64,000 nt of DNA from Ruegeria sp. EL01 (GTDB lineage: Bacteria; Pseudomonadota; Alphaproteobacteria; Rhodobacterales; Rhodobacteraceae): NCBI RefSeq assembly GCF_900313035.1, contig NZ_OMPS01000037.1, forward strand, positions 83,243 through 147,242, in the 5' to 3' direction. This document shows positions 28,550-36,733 of the stretch, in pieces. Below the pieces are notes generated by a model. That model saw nothing but the letters and a program-made list of their open reading frames with translations, was not told the DNA's origin and did no database searches. Every line of letters begins with the position of its first letter. The stretch's first letter is position 1. Both the position numbers and the translations under genes were made by a program.

Positions 28550-29383
28550 ATGACCAATCGCATTGCATTTCAAGGGGAACCCGGCGCCTACAGTCACGAG
28601 GCCTGCCGCAACGCGCGCGCCGACATGGAGGCCCTGCCCTGCCGAACCTTCGAGGATGTGATCGAATCGGTTCGCGCGGGAGACGCCGATTTGGCGATGT
28701 TGCCGGTTGAAAACACGACTTATGGGCGCGTGGCCGATATTCATCGGCTTTTGCCCCATAGCGGGCTACATATCATCGATGAAGCTTTTGTACGGGTTCA
28801 CATCAACCTTCTGGGTGTTCCTGGCGCCAAGCTTGAGGACATAGCCGAGGCTCATTCCCATCTTGTGCTGCTGCCGCAATGTGCGACGTTCCTAAAAAAG
28901 CGCGGTATCCGGGGTCGTGTCAGTCCCGATAACGCAAGGGCCGCCCGGGAAGTTTCTGAAGTCGGCGATATCCATTCCGCCGCCCTTGCCAGTGAACTGG
29001 CCGGAGAGATCTATGGCCTGAATGTATTGGCCCGCAATATCGAAGATCACGGCGACAACACGACCCGTTTTCTTGTCATGTCCCGACAGGCCGACCTGTC
29101 GCGCCGGGGTGAACACGGCATGATCACCAGTTTCGTATTTCAGGTACGCAACATCCCAGCGGCGCTTTATAAAGCGATGGGTGGATTTGCCACCAACGGC
29201 ATCAACATGACAAAGCTGGAAAGCTATATGGTCGATGGCTCATTCACGGCGACGCAATTCTACGCCGACATCGTTGGCCACCCCGAGGATCAAAATGTGC
29301 AGCTTGCCATGGACGAGCTACAGCACTTTACGACCAATGTGGAAATCCTGGGTGTGTACCCAGCCACGCAACCACGCGGGTAG
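28550..29383 (+). CDS. pheA: Prephenate dehydratase
   Basis: A 277-residue monofunctional prephenate dehydratase, converting prephenate to phenylpyruvate. The catalytic domain starts RIAFQGEPGAYSHEAC and includes PVENTTYGRVADIH and DNTTRFLVM, with the Thr-Arg-Phe motif of the active site. The C-terminal ACT domain (MITSFVFQVRNIPAALYKAM, then TKLESYMVDGSF) binds phenylalanine for feedback. There is no chorismate mutase domain. ATG 28550 was chosen over an upstream TTG. Confidence 0.95.
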   Translation: MTNRIAFQGEPGAYSHEACRNARADMEALPCRTFEDVIESVRAGDADLAMLPVENTTYGRVADIHRLLPHSGLHIIDEAFVRVHINLLGVPGAKLEDIAEAHSHLVLLPQCATFLKKRGIRGRVSPDNARAAREVSEVGDIHSAALASELAGEIYGLNVLARNIEDHGDNTTRFLVMSRQADLSRRGEHGMITSFVFQVRNIPAALYKAMGGFATNGINMTKLESYMVDGSFTATQFYADIVGHPEDQNVQLAMDELQHFTTNVEILGVYPATQPRG

Positions 29384-29390
29384 TCGCAGC

Positions 29391-29933
29391 CTACGTCGTT
29401 CCGGGGCTGAATTCTGACCGTCGCTGGCCGCTGCGCCAGGCGATCAGGATCCTGTCCACATTGGTTGCAACATCGTCCGTCGCGTTGACCTCCAGGTCAT
29501 ATATCCTGTCCTCGTGGATACGTGCCTGATCCTGTGCGGCGCTACCCAAGGGTCTGTCACCACGAAGCCGTTCTCGCTCGATCAGAATAGAAACCGGGCA
29601 TTGCACCGCAACAAACAGAACATCATGCGATTCCAGACATGATTTCAGGTCATCGGCCCATCCCGGCGTGTCGAGTATGTGTTCAAGGATCAGGTTGTTG
29701 CCTGCGTCGGCACAGGCAGCCGCGGACTTGTGAAAGCCGTCAAAAATTGCGGACCTATCTGACTGCCAATCGAAGTCTTCCGCCCGATATCGGGCCATCG
29801 GAAAGACACCGGCATCCCTTAAATGGTCGATGGATAGATGCCAGAACGGGGCTTCGATCTGTTGCTGCAGCGCTCGGGCCATCGCGCTTTTACCGCTGCT
29901 GGACGCGCCATGGAGGAATATGATCTGCGCCAC
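29391..29933 (-). CDS. Chloramphenicol-phosphotransferase-like P-loop kinase
   Basis: A 180-residue P-loop protein. Walker A is FLHGASSSGKSAMA at residues 6-19; WHLSIDHLRDAG and NNLILEHILD resemble the substrate region of chloramphenicol phosphotransferase (CPT) proteins; RERLRGDRPLGSAAQ is a lid-like segment. Many CPT-like genes act on other small molecules, so resistance should not be assumed. The GTG at 29931-29933 is the best start, since upstream codons in this frame overlap the GNAT gene antisense-like and are not kinase-like. It follows the GNAT gene on the same strand. Confidence 0.8.
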   Translation of the reverse strand: MAQIIFLHGASSSGKSAMARALQQQIEAPFWHLSIDHLRDAGVFPMARYRAEDFDWQSDRSAIFDGFHKSAAACADAGNNLILEHILDTPGWADDLKSCLESHDVLFVAVQCPVSILIERERLRGDRPLGSAAQDQARIHEDRIYDLEVNATDDVATNVDRILIAWRSGQRRSEFSPGTT

Positions 29934-29979
29934 AACTGAACTCCGCTTGCTCCAATCAGATTGCTTTAGCCACGCAGCT

Positions 29980-30453
29980 TCAGGACGGCAACTGATATAC
30001 CTTTGACACAGCGCCTTCCAGCTGCCGATACTCCCGGAAGCCCATAGCCTCATAATAGGCGAGGCCTTCAGCGTTATCCGCACCAATCGTGGCGTCGATA
30101 GAGGTCAAGCCAAATCCAAGTGCAGCGTCAAGCGTCTGAGCAAACAACCCGCGTCCAACGCCGCGTCTGGCAGCCGAGGGCCGGATATGAGTGCCTATGA
30201 TCCCCCAGCCAACAGCTACGTCATAGGGATTGCCCGCGACAGCATGCCTGAGCGATTGAAACCCAAGTATTCGCCCACCCTGATCAACTGCGACCGTACA
30301 TCCAATTCTGTCAGGGTGGCTGATGTAGTGACCCAAAACAAACTCAGCAGTGCACGATTTTCTTCGCTTCCCAGCGTCGAAAAGATCTTGCAAAACACTT
30401 GCGATCCCTTCGGCGTCGCTATCTTGCGCGCTTCTAAAACTCACTGTGTTCAA
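29980..30453 (-). CDS. GNAT-family N-acetyltransferase
   Basis: A 157-residue acetyltransferase. VSFRSAQDSDAEGIASVLQD is a typical first strand-helix, and the acetyl-CoA loop reads RPSAARRGVGRGLFAQTLDA (R-G-x-G-R-G style) near residue 98, followed by NAEGLAYYEAMGFREY. This pattern suggests phosphinothricin-acetyltransferase-like or general RimI-like enzymes; acceptor unknown. It is upstream of and co-directional with the small kinase, 46 bases apart. Confidence 0.88.
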   Translation of the reverse strand: MNTVSFRSAQDSDAEGIASVLQDLFDAGKRRKSCTAEFVLGHYISHPDRIGCTVAVDQGGRILGFQSLRHAVAGNPYDVAVGWGIIGTHIRPSAARRGVGRGLFAQTLDAALGFGLTSIDATIGADNAEGLAYYEAMGFREYRQLEGAVSKVYQLPS

Positions 30454-30488
30454 AACACCCCACCCTATCTATTTGCCTAAAACGGGCC

Positions 30489-30956
30489 CTAAGACCCATG
30501 TATATGGCGCTGTTCCAGCTCTCTGGCGAAATCAGCCAGGCGCATTTGAAACTGCCTGCGAAACCGGGATTGTCCAAGCTTCATCGACTGCAGCAACAGT
30601 CGCGCTGGCAGAGATTTGGCAGCCAAAGACATCTCGACACTCAGGCGGGTTCTGCGCTGCGATAGCGCCAGAAAATCAACCGTGGTAACCCCAGTCATCC
30701 CCTTGCTGGTTGCCTCGAACCTCATTTGTGCCGGGCGGTCGCAATCTGTCATCAGCACTGACATTTGGCGGGGCTTTCCGCGCAGCTTGAACTCGGTTTC
30801 CCACGTCGTTCCCGCCGCAACCACAGAACCGCCCACGGCGCGGCGCACATCGATCCCACGCCGCATTGCCATACGCTCGAAACGCTCAAAATCGGCGACC
30901 ATGTCGAACACCGAGTTGATGGGAGCTTCGATATCTTCACGCGCTGAAAACTGCAT
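30489..30956 (-). CDS. SRPBCC (START/polyketide cyclase-like) family protein
   Basis: A 155-residue protein starting MQFSAREDIEAPINSVFDMV, the classical SRPBCC first strand, ending in a long C-terminal helix (RFRRQFQMRLADFARELEQR). The fold binds hydrophobic ligands in a deep cavity; no specific function can be assigned. The ATG at 30956 matches the fold start; upstream codons in frame overlap nudC. It lies 40 bases past the nudC stop and may share its transcript. Confidence 0.82.
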   Translation of the reverse strand: MQFSAREDIEAPINSVFDMVADFERFERMAMRRGIDVRRAVGGSVVAAGTTWETEFKLRGKPRQMSVLMTDCDRPAQMRFEATSKGMTGVTTVDFLALSQRRTRLSVEMSLAAKSLPARLLLQSMKLGQSRFRRQFQMRLADFARELEQRHIHGS

Positions 30957-30996
30957 ATCGGCCTTTTGCTGATCTTGGTTACGGCTCAGTGTTTCC

Positions 30997-31980
30997 TCAG
31001 GCCAGCGTATCTGCAAGCCAGTTTTGCAGCAAAAAATGTGCGATTGCACCTTTTCGCGCTGGCAATATCTGCGGATGCTCTCCGGCAAAGGCCTGCATCA
31101 TCTCGGTCTTGCTGACCCACATTGCCTCTTCGATTTCGACCGGATCGATCACAATGTCGCGTGACAATGCCTCACCGGCACAGCCGAACATCAACGACGC
31201 CGGAAATGGCCAAGGCTGACTTGAGAGGTATGAGACAGCGCCAACGGGTACGCCCGCTTCTTCCATCACTTCACGCCGCACGGCAGCCTCGAGCGTTTCG
31301 CCGGGTTCAACAAAACCCGCCAGCAGCGAGAACATCTTCTCGGGCCAGCCGGGGGAACGTCCCATCAACACGGACTCGCCGTGGGTAATCAGCATGATGA
31401 CCACCGGGTCCGTTCGCGGAAAATGCTGCCCGCCACACGAAGGGCAACTGCGTTGCCAACCGGCCTGAGACAGATCGCTGGCAACACCACAACGCGCACA
31501 AAAACGATGGGTTTCGTGCCAACCGATAACGGCCTTGGCCGTCGCGGCAAGTTCAGCATCCCGAGTGGACAGGCGAGTCATGATTCGGCGCAATTCGGCA
31601 AAGACATACCCGCCCGGCAACTCGGGGTGCCGTTGTTCGGACTTGTCGACGAACGCTCCCAGATTAGAAAGATCATGCCCCTCGGCCGTCCAATCCGAAA
31701 TATCCGCCGCAAAGAATGGCGCACCCTCATCGCCAAGCCCCAGAAAGATTGGCGTTTCGACGAGGCCGCCAGGCCCGTCGCTGACCAATACATGTGTCAT
31801 TGGGACGAACCCAAGCTGATCCAGGACCTCACCCTGCACCAGCACCTTGCCACGCCAGAGCAACAGGCATTTTGCGTTTGGATCACGTGCAACCGCGGCC
31901 AGCTTATCTGCGTCGCTTCGAAGATGCGCAGCCCGATCCAGGCCAGAGCCGCCGAAAGTCACCTGTTCCGCGTTTTTCAT
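30997..31980 (-). CDS. nudC: NADH pyrophosphatase / NAD-decapping Nudix hydrolase
   Basis: A 327-residue Nudix enzyme that cleaves NADH and NAD-capped RNA. The zinc ribbon is CARCG...CPSCGGQHFPRTDP (about residues 185-210), and the Nudix box GFVEPGETLEAAVRREVMEE runs on to AGV near residue 245; SQPWPFPASLMFG is the SQPWPFPxS family signature after the box. Length fits the longer alphaproteobacterial NudC. Start at ATG 31980 fits MKNAEQVTFGGSGLDR; upstream codons are probably untranslated. Confidence 0.95.
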   Translation of the reverse strand: MKNAEQVTFGGSGLDRAAHLRSDADKLAAVARDPNAKCLLLWRGKVLVQGEVLDQLGFVPMTHVLVSDGPGGLVETPIFLGLGDEGAPFFAADISDWTAEGHDLSNLGAFVDKSEQRHPELPGGYVFAELRRIMTRLSTRDAELAATAKAVIGWHETHRFCARCGVASDLSQAGWQRSCPSCGGQHFPRTDPVVIMLITHGESVLMGRSPGWPEKMFSLLAGFVEPGETLEAAVRREVMEEAGVPVGAVSYLSSQPWPFPASLMFGCAGEALSRDIVIDPVEIEEAMWVSKTEMMQAFAGEHPQILPARKGAIAHFLLQNWLADTLA

Positions 31981-32083
31981 CGAATTTCCTTTGGATCTTG
32001 CGCACAGGGCTGCCATGACTAGGCCCGCGTTGCAATGCAATTCAGCGGTTATGAATTCGGACATGCGTCGCCGACAATGACGC

Positions 32084-34042
32084 ATGGTTGCCCCGGCAAT
32101 TTCTTCCACTATGCTTTTAGGCGTATTTGATCAACCAACAGCATCTAAAAGTAGAAAATTGGAATCCAATCAACGACCTTCGAGGCCGGTTCAGACAAAA
32201 GCCCCAAGCGGGCATATTCGCATTTTGGCGACGACCGACCTGCACATGAACCTGACTAGTTTCGACTATTACTCAGACAAGCCAGACCCATCACTGGGAT
32301 TGACCCGAACCGCCAGTCTTATCCGCGCAGCCAAACGGCAGGCGCAGGACGGCCTTGTCCTGTTATTTGACAACGGAGATTCCCTTCAAGGCACGCCGCT
32401 CGGGGAATGGGCGGCGCTGGACGACGGCGCCCATCCAATGATGCAAGCCTTTGAGGCATTGGGATACGACGCAATCGGGCTTGGTAATCACGATTTTGGC
32501 TTTGGCCTGTCCGCGCTGGACCGAATCCTCGCACAAACGCCCTGCCCGGTTCTGTGTAGTAACTTGCATCGGCAAGGCAATTCCGTGCAACGGTGGCAGG
32601 ATCATGTGATACTTGACCGCGTCGTGCCACTGGACGGACAGAATACAGCCATTCGCATCGGTGTGTTTTCCGTACTGCCGCCCCAGACCACGCGCTGGGA
32701 AGCGCATCATTTACAAGACGAGGTGACCTCGGAAGATATCCTGAGCGCGGCACAGAAAACTGTTACCAAACTGCAAGCCCAAGGCTGCGATCTGATTGTT
32801 GCCCTTGCGCATTCGGGTCTTGGACAAACCTATGCAAGCGCCGGGTTGGAGAATGCCGTGATCCCGTTGGCGGCCATCGACGGGATTGATGCAATTGTTG
32901 CCGGGCACACCCATTTGACCCTCCCTGGGCCTGCGCATGAAGGTCTTCAGCACGTCGATCACACGGCCGGGCTGGTCCATGGCAAGCCAGTGATCATGCC
33001 GGGCTCTGCCGGATCCCATCTGGGTGTTATTGACCTGAGATTAACCCGCAATTCGGATAGTAAGTGGCACGTTGGAAATCACTGTGTTGAGTTGCGGGCG
33101 ATCCACTCCCCCGGCTCTGGGGTTCTAACGCCAGAAGACCAAGACATAGTTCATCTGATTGCACCCGGGCACACCCAAACGCGGGCAGCGGTGGCAAAAC
33201 CCGTCGCTCAGGTTTCCCAGGATATGCATAGTTACTTCAGTTTTTGTGCACCTGACCGGGGACTTGCATTGGTGGCTGCCGCACAGGCCGCGGCCCTGCG
33301 CCCATTTCTGCGCGGCACCCCGTCGCAAAATCTTCCGATGCTTTCGGCAGCGTCCCCTCACAAGTGCGGCGGGCGCGCAGGTCCCCGATACTATACTGAC
33401 GTGCCTGCCGGAGAGATTTGCCTGCGCCATATCGCGGATTTACATGTTTTTCCCAATGAGTTGCGGGCAATACAGGTCAACGGCGCGCAGGTTTTGGATT
33501 GGCTGGAAATGTCGGCGGGCGCCTTCAACCAAATTTCACCGGGTGCAGAAAACCACCTGATAAACCCTGGGTGGGCTGGGCACAATTTCGATGTGCTTTT
33601 TGGTTTGTCTTATCAAATCGATCCATCACAACCGCCTCGTTTCGACGCGCACGGGACACTGATCAACCCCGGTCATAGCCGGATCAGGGATGTAACCTTT
33701 GAAGGAAAGCCTCTCCGACCGGATCAGAATTTCGTTGTTGCTCTCAACAACTACCGGGCCAACGGCGGCGGCAACTTTCCATTCGTTGCGGAGGCCTCGT
33801 CGATCAGTTTGCCGCCGTTGGATATCAAAGGTTCATTGCGGGGCTATTTGTCAAAACACCTACCTGCGGATCCGCTGGAACAGGCGCCATACCCCTTTAC
33901 TATTCTGCCTCAATCAGGGGCGCGCGCGATCCTGAAGACGGGGCCGGGGGCGCTCAGGCACCTGTGCGAGCTGGACATGTATTCGCCTCAAGTACTGGGC
34001 TCCGATGCGGACGGTTTCATGCCTATCCGCCTCACACTCTGA
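32084..34042 (+). CDS. Bifunctional 5'-nucleotidase / 2',3'-cyclic nucleotide phosphodiesterase family
   Basis: A 652-residue UshA/CpdB-type metallophosphatase. Metal-binding motifs are ILATTDLHMNL, FDNGDSLQGTPLGEW, GLGNHDFGFG, ALAHSGLG and VAGHTHL; the C-terminal nucleotide-binding domain contains ICLRHIADLHVFPNELRAIQ and NNYRANGGGNFPF. Relatives are usually exported, but no signal peptide precedes the catalytic domain here (N terminus MVAPAISSTMLLGVFDQPTA), so it may be cytoplasmic or exported by another route. ATG 32111 is an alternative start. It is divergent from nudC. Confidence 0.9.
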   Translation: MVAPAISSTMLLGVFDQPTASKSRKLESNQRPSRPVQTKAPSGHIRILATTDLHMNLTSFDYYSDKPDPSLGLTRTASLIRAAKRQAQDGLVLLFDNGDSLQGTPLGEWAALDDGAHPMMQAFEALGYDAIGLGNHDFGFGLSALDRILAQTPCPVLCSNLHRQGNSVQRWQDHVILDRVVPLDGQNTAIRIGVFSVLPPQTTRWEAHHLQDEVTSEDILSAAQKTVTKLQAQGCDLIVALAHSGLGQTYASAGLENAVIPLAAIDGIDAIVAGHTHLTLPGPAHEGLQHVDHTAGLVHGKPVIMPGSAGSHLGVIDLRLTRNSDSKWHVGNHCVELRAIHSPGSGVLTPEDQDIVHLIAPGHTQTRAAVAKPVAQVSQDMHSYFSFCAPDRGLALVAAAQAAALRPFLRGTPSQNLPMLSAASPHKCGGRAGPRYYTDVPAGEICLRHIADLHVFPNELRAIQVNGAQVLDWLEMSAGAFNQISPGAENHLINPGWAGHNFDVLFGLSYQIDPSQPPRFDAHGTLINPGHSRIRDVTFEGKPLRPDQNFVVALNNYRANGGGNFPFVAEASSISLPPLDIKGSLRGYLSKHLPADPLEQAPYPFTILPQSGARAILKTGPGALRHLCELDMYSPQVLGSDADGFMPIRLTL

Positions 34043-34082
34043 CGGGTTGTCTTTTAATCAAGCCTTCCCTATATCGGGATCT

Positions 34083-34176
34083 GAGAGGTTGGCGCGGGCG
34101 AGCGCCTCGCCAACCTGGTCAGATCCGGAAGGAAGCAGCCACAACGAGCCCCGCTTGGGTCGATGTCCAACCTCTC
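34083..34176 (+). ncRNA. ffs: Signal recognition particle RNA (4.5S-type)
   Basis: The 94-base segment has the complete SRP domain IV: GGTCAGATCCGGAAGGAAGC with the GGAA tetraloop and asymmetric loop, then AGCC. Its ends GAGAGGTTGG (34083-34092) and CCAACCTCTC (34167-34176) pair perfectly to close the rod. It binds Ffh in co-translational targeting. Mature ends are set from the terminal stem and may differ by a few bases. Confidence 0.95.
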
Positions 34177-34220
34177 ACTTGACGCTAGAAACCAATGACC
34201 TTGGCCGAAGGAGGGCTTTT

Positions 34221-34259
34221 ATGATTGTAGCAGACACCCTTCGGGCAGCCCGGTTCTAG
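34221..34259 (+). CDS. Possible 12-codon leader ORF after the SRP RNA
   Basis: ATG at 34221 is preceded by AAGGAGGG at an ideal distance and reads MIVADTLRAARF then stop. It lies between the SRP RNA and rsgA. It could be a leader peptide or a chance start; no attenuator was recognised after it. Confidence 0.25.
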   Translation: MIVADTLRAARF

Positions 34260-34348
34260 TACCAGAATCTCAAACTGCCTGAACACATTGCCGATGGATG
34301 CGCGCACGCCATCTGTCCGGTTTGCTGTACCTGAACACAGGCAAAACA

Positions 34349-35377
34349 ATGCTCATATCACTATCGGACCTGGGATGGTCCCATCACTTTGCCGCGCAAC
34401 ACGCGGCCAATCCTTCTAGCGAACCCTTTCGTATCACTGCCGTTCATCGTGATCGTCTGACCGGGCTGAGCACCGCCGGCGAAATGTCCCTGCGGACTCT
34501 CAACCGGCCGACAGGCGACTATGCGGTCGGAGACTGGGTGCTGGCCGACGAACGCTGTCGCATTCAGGCCCTGCTGGATCGGCGCAGTGTCCTCAAACGC
34601 CGCGCAGCCGGAACCGGTGCCGAGACGCAACTGATTGCAGCGAATGTCGACGTGTTGTTTATCGTCAGCTCGTGTAACGCGGATTTCAACCTGCCTCGGC
34701 TGGAACGTTATCTGGCACTTGCCAGTCAGGCAGGATGCTATCCAGTCATTGTGCTAACCAAGGCTGATACATGCGATGATCCGAACACATACGTTGTTCA
34801 GGCACAGGCTTTGGCACCTTTTATGACGGCCGTTGCAATCAACGCACTGGATCAGGCAGAAATCCAGGAGGTCTTGTCCTGGTGTCCATCTGGTCAGACC
34901 GCAGCGCTTGTCGGGTCTTCCGGGGTCGGCAAGACGACGCTGGCCAACGGGATGACGGGTCAGGACGAGGCAACAGCAGGCATTCGCGAAGATGACGCAC
35001 GTGGTCGACATACGACAACCTCTCGCGCACTGCATCGGATGCGTAACGGGGGCTGGTTGATCGACACGCCCGGAATGCGTGCCTTGCGATTGCTGGATGC
35101 GCAAGATGGAGTGGATGAGGTGTTCTCGGACGTTCTGGAGCTGGCGGCCGAATGCCGCTTTTCAGATTGTCAGCATGTTGCGGAGCCAGGTTGCGCAGTT
35201 CAGGGTGCCATTGAAGACGGCGCACTCGATGCAGCACGTTTGGAACGATGGCGTAAATTACGGCGTGAGGATCAGCGAAACTCGGAAACCGTGGCCCAAT
35301 CCCGTGCGCGCGACAAGGCGTTTGGTAAAATGGTACGTTCGGTGGTGAAGGGCAAAAACTCCCTCAAGAGCCGATGA
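34349..35377 (+). CDS. rsgA: Ribosome small subunit-dependent GTPase A
   Basis: A 342-residue circularly permuted GTPase acting in late 30S maturation. Motif order is permuted as expected: G4 TKAD (about residue 136) before G1 GSSGVGKTTLANGMTG (about residue 190) and G3 DTPGMR (about residue 238). The N-terminal OB domain includes GDWVLADERC and the C-terminal zinc site reads CRFSDCQHVAEPGC. ATG 34349 was chosen over 34298 because the family fold starts about there. Confidence 0.95.
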   Translation: MLISLSDLGWSHHFAAQHAANPSSEPFRITAVHRDRLTGLSTAGEMSLRTLNRPTGDYAVGDWVLADERCRIQALLDRRSVLKRRAAGTGAETQLIAANVDVLFIVSSCNADFNLPRLERYLALASQAGCYPVIVLTKADTCDDPNTYVVQAQALAPFMTAVAINALDQAEIQEVLSWCPSGQTAALVGSSGVGKTTLANGMTGQDEATAGIREDDARGRHTTTSRALHRMRNGGWLIDTPGMRALRLLDAQDGVDEVFSDVLELAAECRFSDCQHVAEPGCAVQGAIEDGALDAARLERWRKLRREDQRNSETVAQSRARDKAFGKMVRSVVKGKNSLKSR

Positions 35378-35382
35378 AATCT

Positions 35383-35404
35383 GGGCGCCGGTTTTTCGGC
35401 GCCC
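35383..35404. terminator. Stem-loop between convergent rsgA and hydrolase genes
   Basis: GGGCGCC (35383-35389) and GGCGCCC (35398-35404) pair around GGTTTTTC, six bases past the rsgA stop and five from the hydrolase stop. It can serve either strand; no clear U-run follows. Confidence 0.6.
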
Positions 35405-35409
35405 ATCCC

Positions 35410-36267
35410 TCAGGCGATCAACCGCGGCCAGACAGCCGCATTTCGGCGGGCAAACGCCCCGATATGACCAACTTCCGTTAGACCGAACTCAGATGCTGAC
35501 AACAGATGCTGTTTGGCTTTAGGGCCGTAGAGATCCGCCAGCCGCCACACTGCATCCGGTGGAACCATTTTGTCATCTTCAAAGGCAAAAAGGTCTGCCG
35601 GGGTTCCTGATTCTGACCATTTGGCCGTGGGCAAATCGAGGCCGATATAAGGAACGTAATTCAATGGCGCGGTACACCATTTTCGCCATTGCCAGTAAAC
35701 CGATGCTGGCAGGTCGGTGCCGAACCCGATGGCCTTTCCGGGCAAATACCCCAAAACGCGCGCAAGCAAAGGCGCGTGCCCATGCCAGAACAACCACGCC
35801 AGCGCGCGATACGGCCAAGGGTGGTCTTTCAATGTGACCAGACCCGAACATACCCCAATCATTCGGTCGATCTGATCGATGTCTGGTTGAACCGGGCCCA
35901 GCATCGCGCCCACTGAATGGCCAATGGTCCATTGCTTCGCTTCGGGAAAACGCCGGCGCATCTCGGCCCGGGCGGCGGGCATATCAATCAGCGCCCAGTC
36001 CGCCATAGTGACCGTGGACCTGCTGAGATGCCCCGATAGAGAATGCCCAAAATCCCGGTAGTCGTAAGTCAGGCAGGCCATGCCCTGCTCTTCGGCCAGC
36101 CAGCGCGCGAAGTGCCGATAGTAATCTCGTGGAACCCCGGTTGCGCCGTTTAAGACAACAACGGTTTCAGGTTCGGCAACTGGCTGGTAGAGCCGTGCCG
36201 AAAGCATCGCCGAACCGGATGGGAACCGAAAGTCTTCGCTCAATACTGTCCGCTGTGGGTCCAACAT
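35410..36267 (-). CDS. Alpha/beta hydrolase family protein
   Basis: A 285-residue serine hydrolase-fold protein. The oxyanion region reads VVVLNGATGVPRDYYRHFAR, the nucleophile elbow is IGHSVGAMLG (Ser about residue 120) and a C-terminal His lies in LTEVGHIGAF; the acid is likely in FAFEDDKMVPPDA. Its closest relatives appear to be uncharacterised serine aminopeptidase-like lipases. ATG 36267 has CTGGAG five bases upstream; an in-frame ATG 36291 lies above. A palindrome resembling a TetR operator overlaps the region just upstream. Confidence 0.88.
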   Translation of the reverse strand: MLDPQRTVLSEDFRFPSGSAMLSARLYQPVAEPETVVVLNGATGVPRDYYRHFARWLAEEQGMACLTYDYRDFGHSLSGHLSRSTVTMADWALIDMPAARAEMRRRFPEAKQWTIGHSVGAMLGPVQPDIDQIDRMIGVCSGLVTLKDHPWPYRALAWLFWHGHAPLLARVLGYLPGKAIGFGTDLPASVYWQWRKWCTAPLNYVPYIGLDLPTAKWSESGTPADLFAFEDDKMVPPDAVWRLADLYGPKAKQHLLSASEFGLTEVGHIGAFARRNAAVWPRLIA

Positions 36268-36283
36268 AGAAACTCCAGAAAAC

Positions 36284-36299
36284 TGAACCAATCAGTTCA
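36284..36299. promoter_or_regulatory. TetR-like palindrome upstream of the hydrolase gene
   Basis: TGAAC-CAATCA-GTTCA (plus strand) is a perfect five-base dyad about 17 bases before the hydrolase start. Dyads of this size and spacing are typical of TetR-family operators, but no TetR gene is in the window. Confidence 0.4.
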
Positions 36300-36439
36300 C
36301 TGATCCCAAATGGCATCTATTTCTGTGCCCGAGTCAACACTGATGCAAATTGACCAAGCGTCCGCTTGGGTAGGAGGTCGGGATATATAGCATAAAGACC
36401 GGCTTGACTCAGGGCATGATCAGACGCTAGCGATTGTGT

Positions 36440-36631
36440 GATGGTTCCTGCCCCCTACTAGGGGTCGGGATGAAAAGGGAACACGGTGCGGTTCTGATCG
36501 GAAATTCCGAGACGAGCCAAATCCGCGACTGCCCCCGCAACTGTAAGCGGAAAGCAATGCCGAAATACCACTGGCCAGAGGGCCGGGAAGGTCGGCAAAG
36601 CGATGATCCGCAAGTCAGGAGACCTGCCATC
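36440..36631 (+). promoter_or_regulatory. Cobalamin (B12) riboswitch
   Basis: All parts of the adenosylcobalamin-class aptamer are readable: GATGG (36440-36444) pairing with CCATC (36627-36631) as P1, GGTTCCTGCCCC with AAAAGGGAACACGGTGCGG, the core GCGACTGCCCCCGCAACTGT, CCACTGG, GGGAAGGTCGGC and the B12 box AAGTCAGGAGACCTGCC at 36612-36628. Downstream, TCCGC-CGC-GCGGA (36712-36724) overlaps the Shine-Dalgarno GGAGGG of the following gene, so control is likely at translation initiation. B12 would switch the gene off. Confidence 0.95.
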
Positions 36632-36711
36632 GGAAACGTAACCAAAACTCGGGCGGGGTGTCCGGGCAGGTCCTGACCGCACTCCGCCGTCCTGCCTGAT
36701 CCAAGCCCCTG

Positions 36712-36727
36712 TCCGCCGCGCGGAGGG
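36712..36727 (+). promoter_or_regulatory. SD-sequestering hairpin of the B12-controlled gene
   Basis: TCCGC (36712-36716) and GCGGA (36720-36724) pair across a CGC loop and cover the front of GGAGGG (36722-36727), the ribosome site of the gene at 36734. This is a plausible expression platform for the riboswitch. Confidence 0.5.
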
Positions 36728-36733
36728 CGCAAG

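Noticed and set aside
29391..29933. Chloramphenicol resistance determinant
   Set aside because: Only the general CPT-like P-loop kinase pattern is visible; many such proteins have other substrates.
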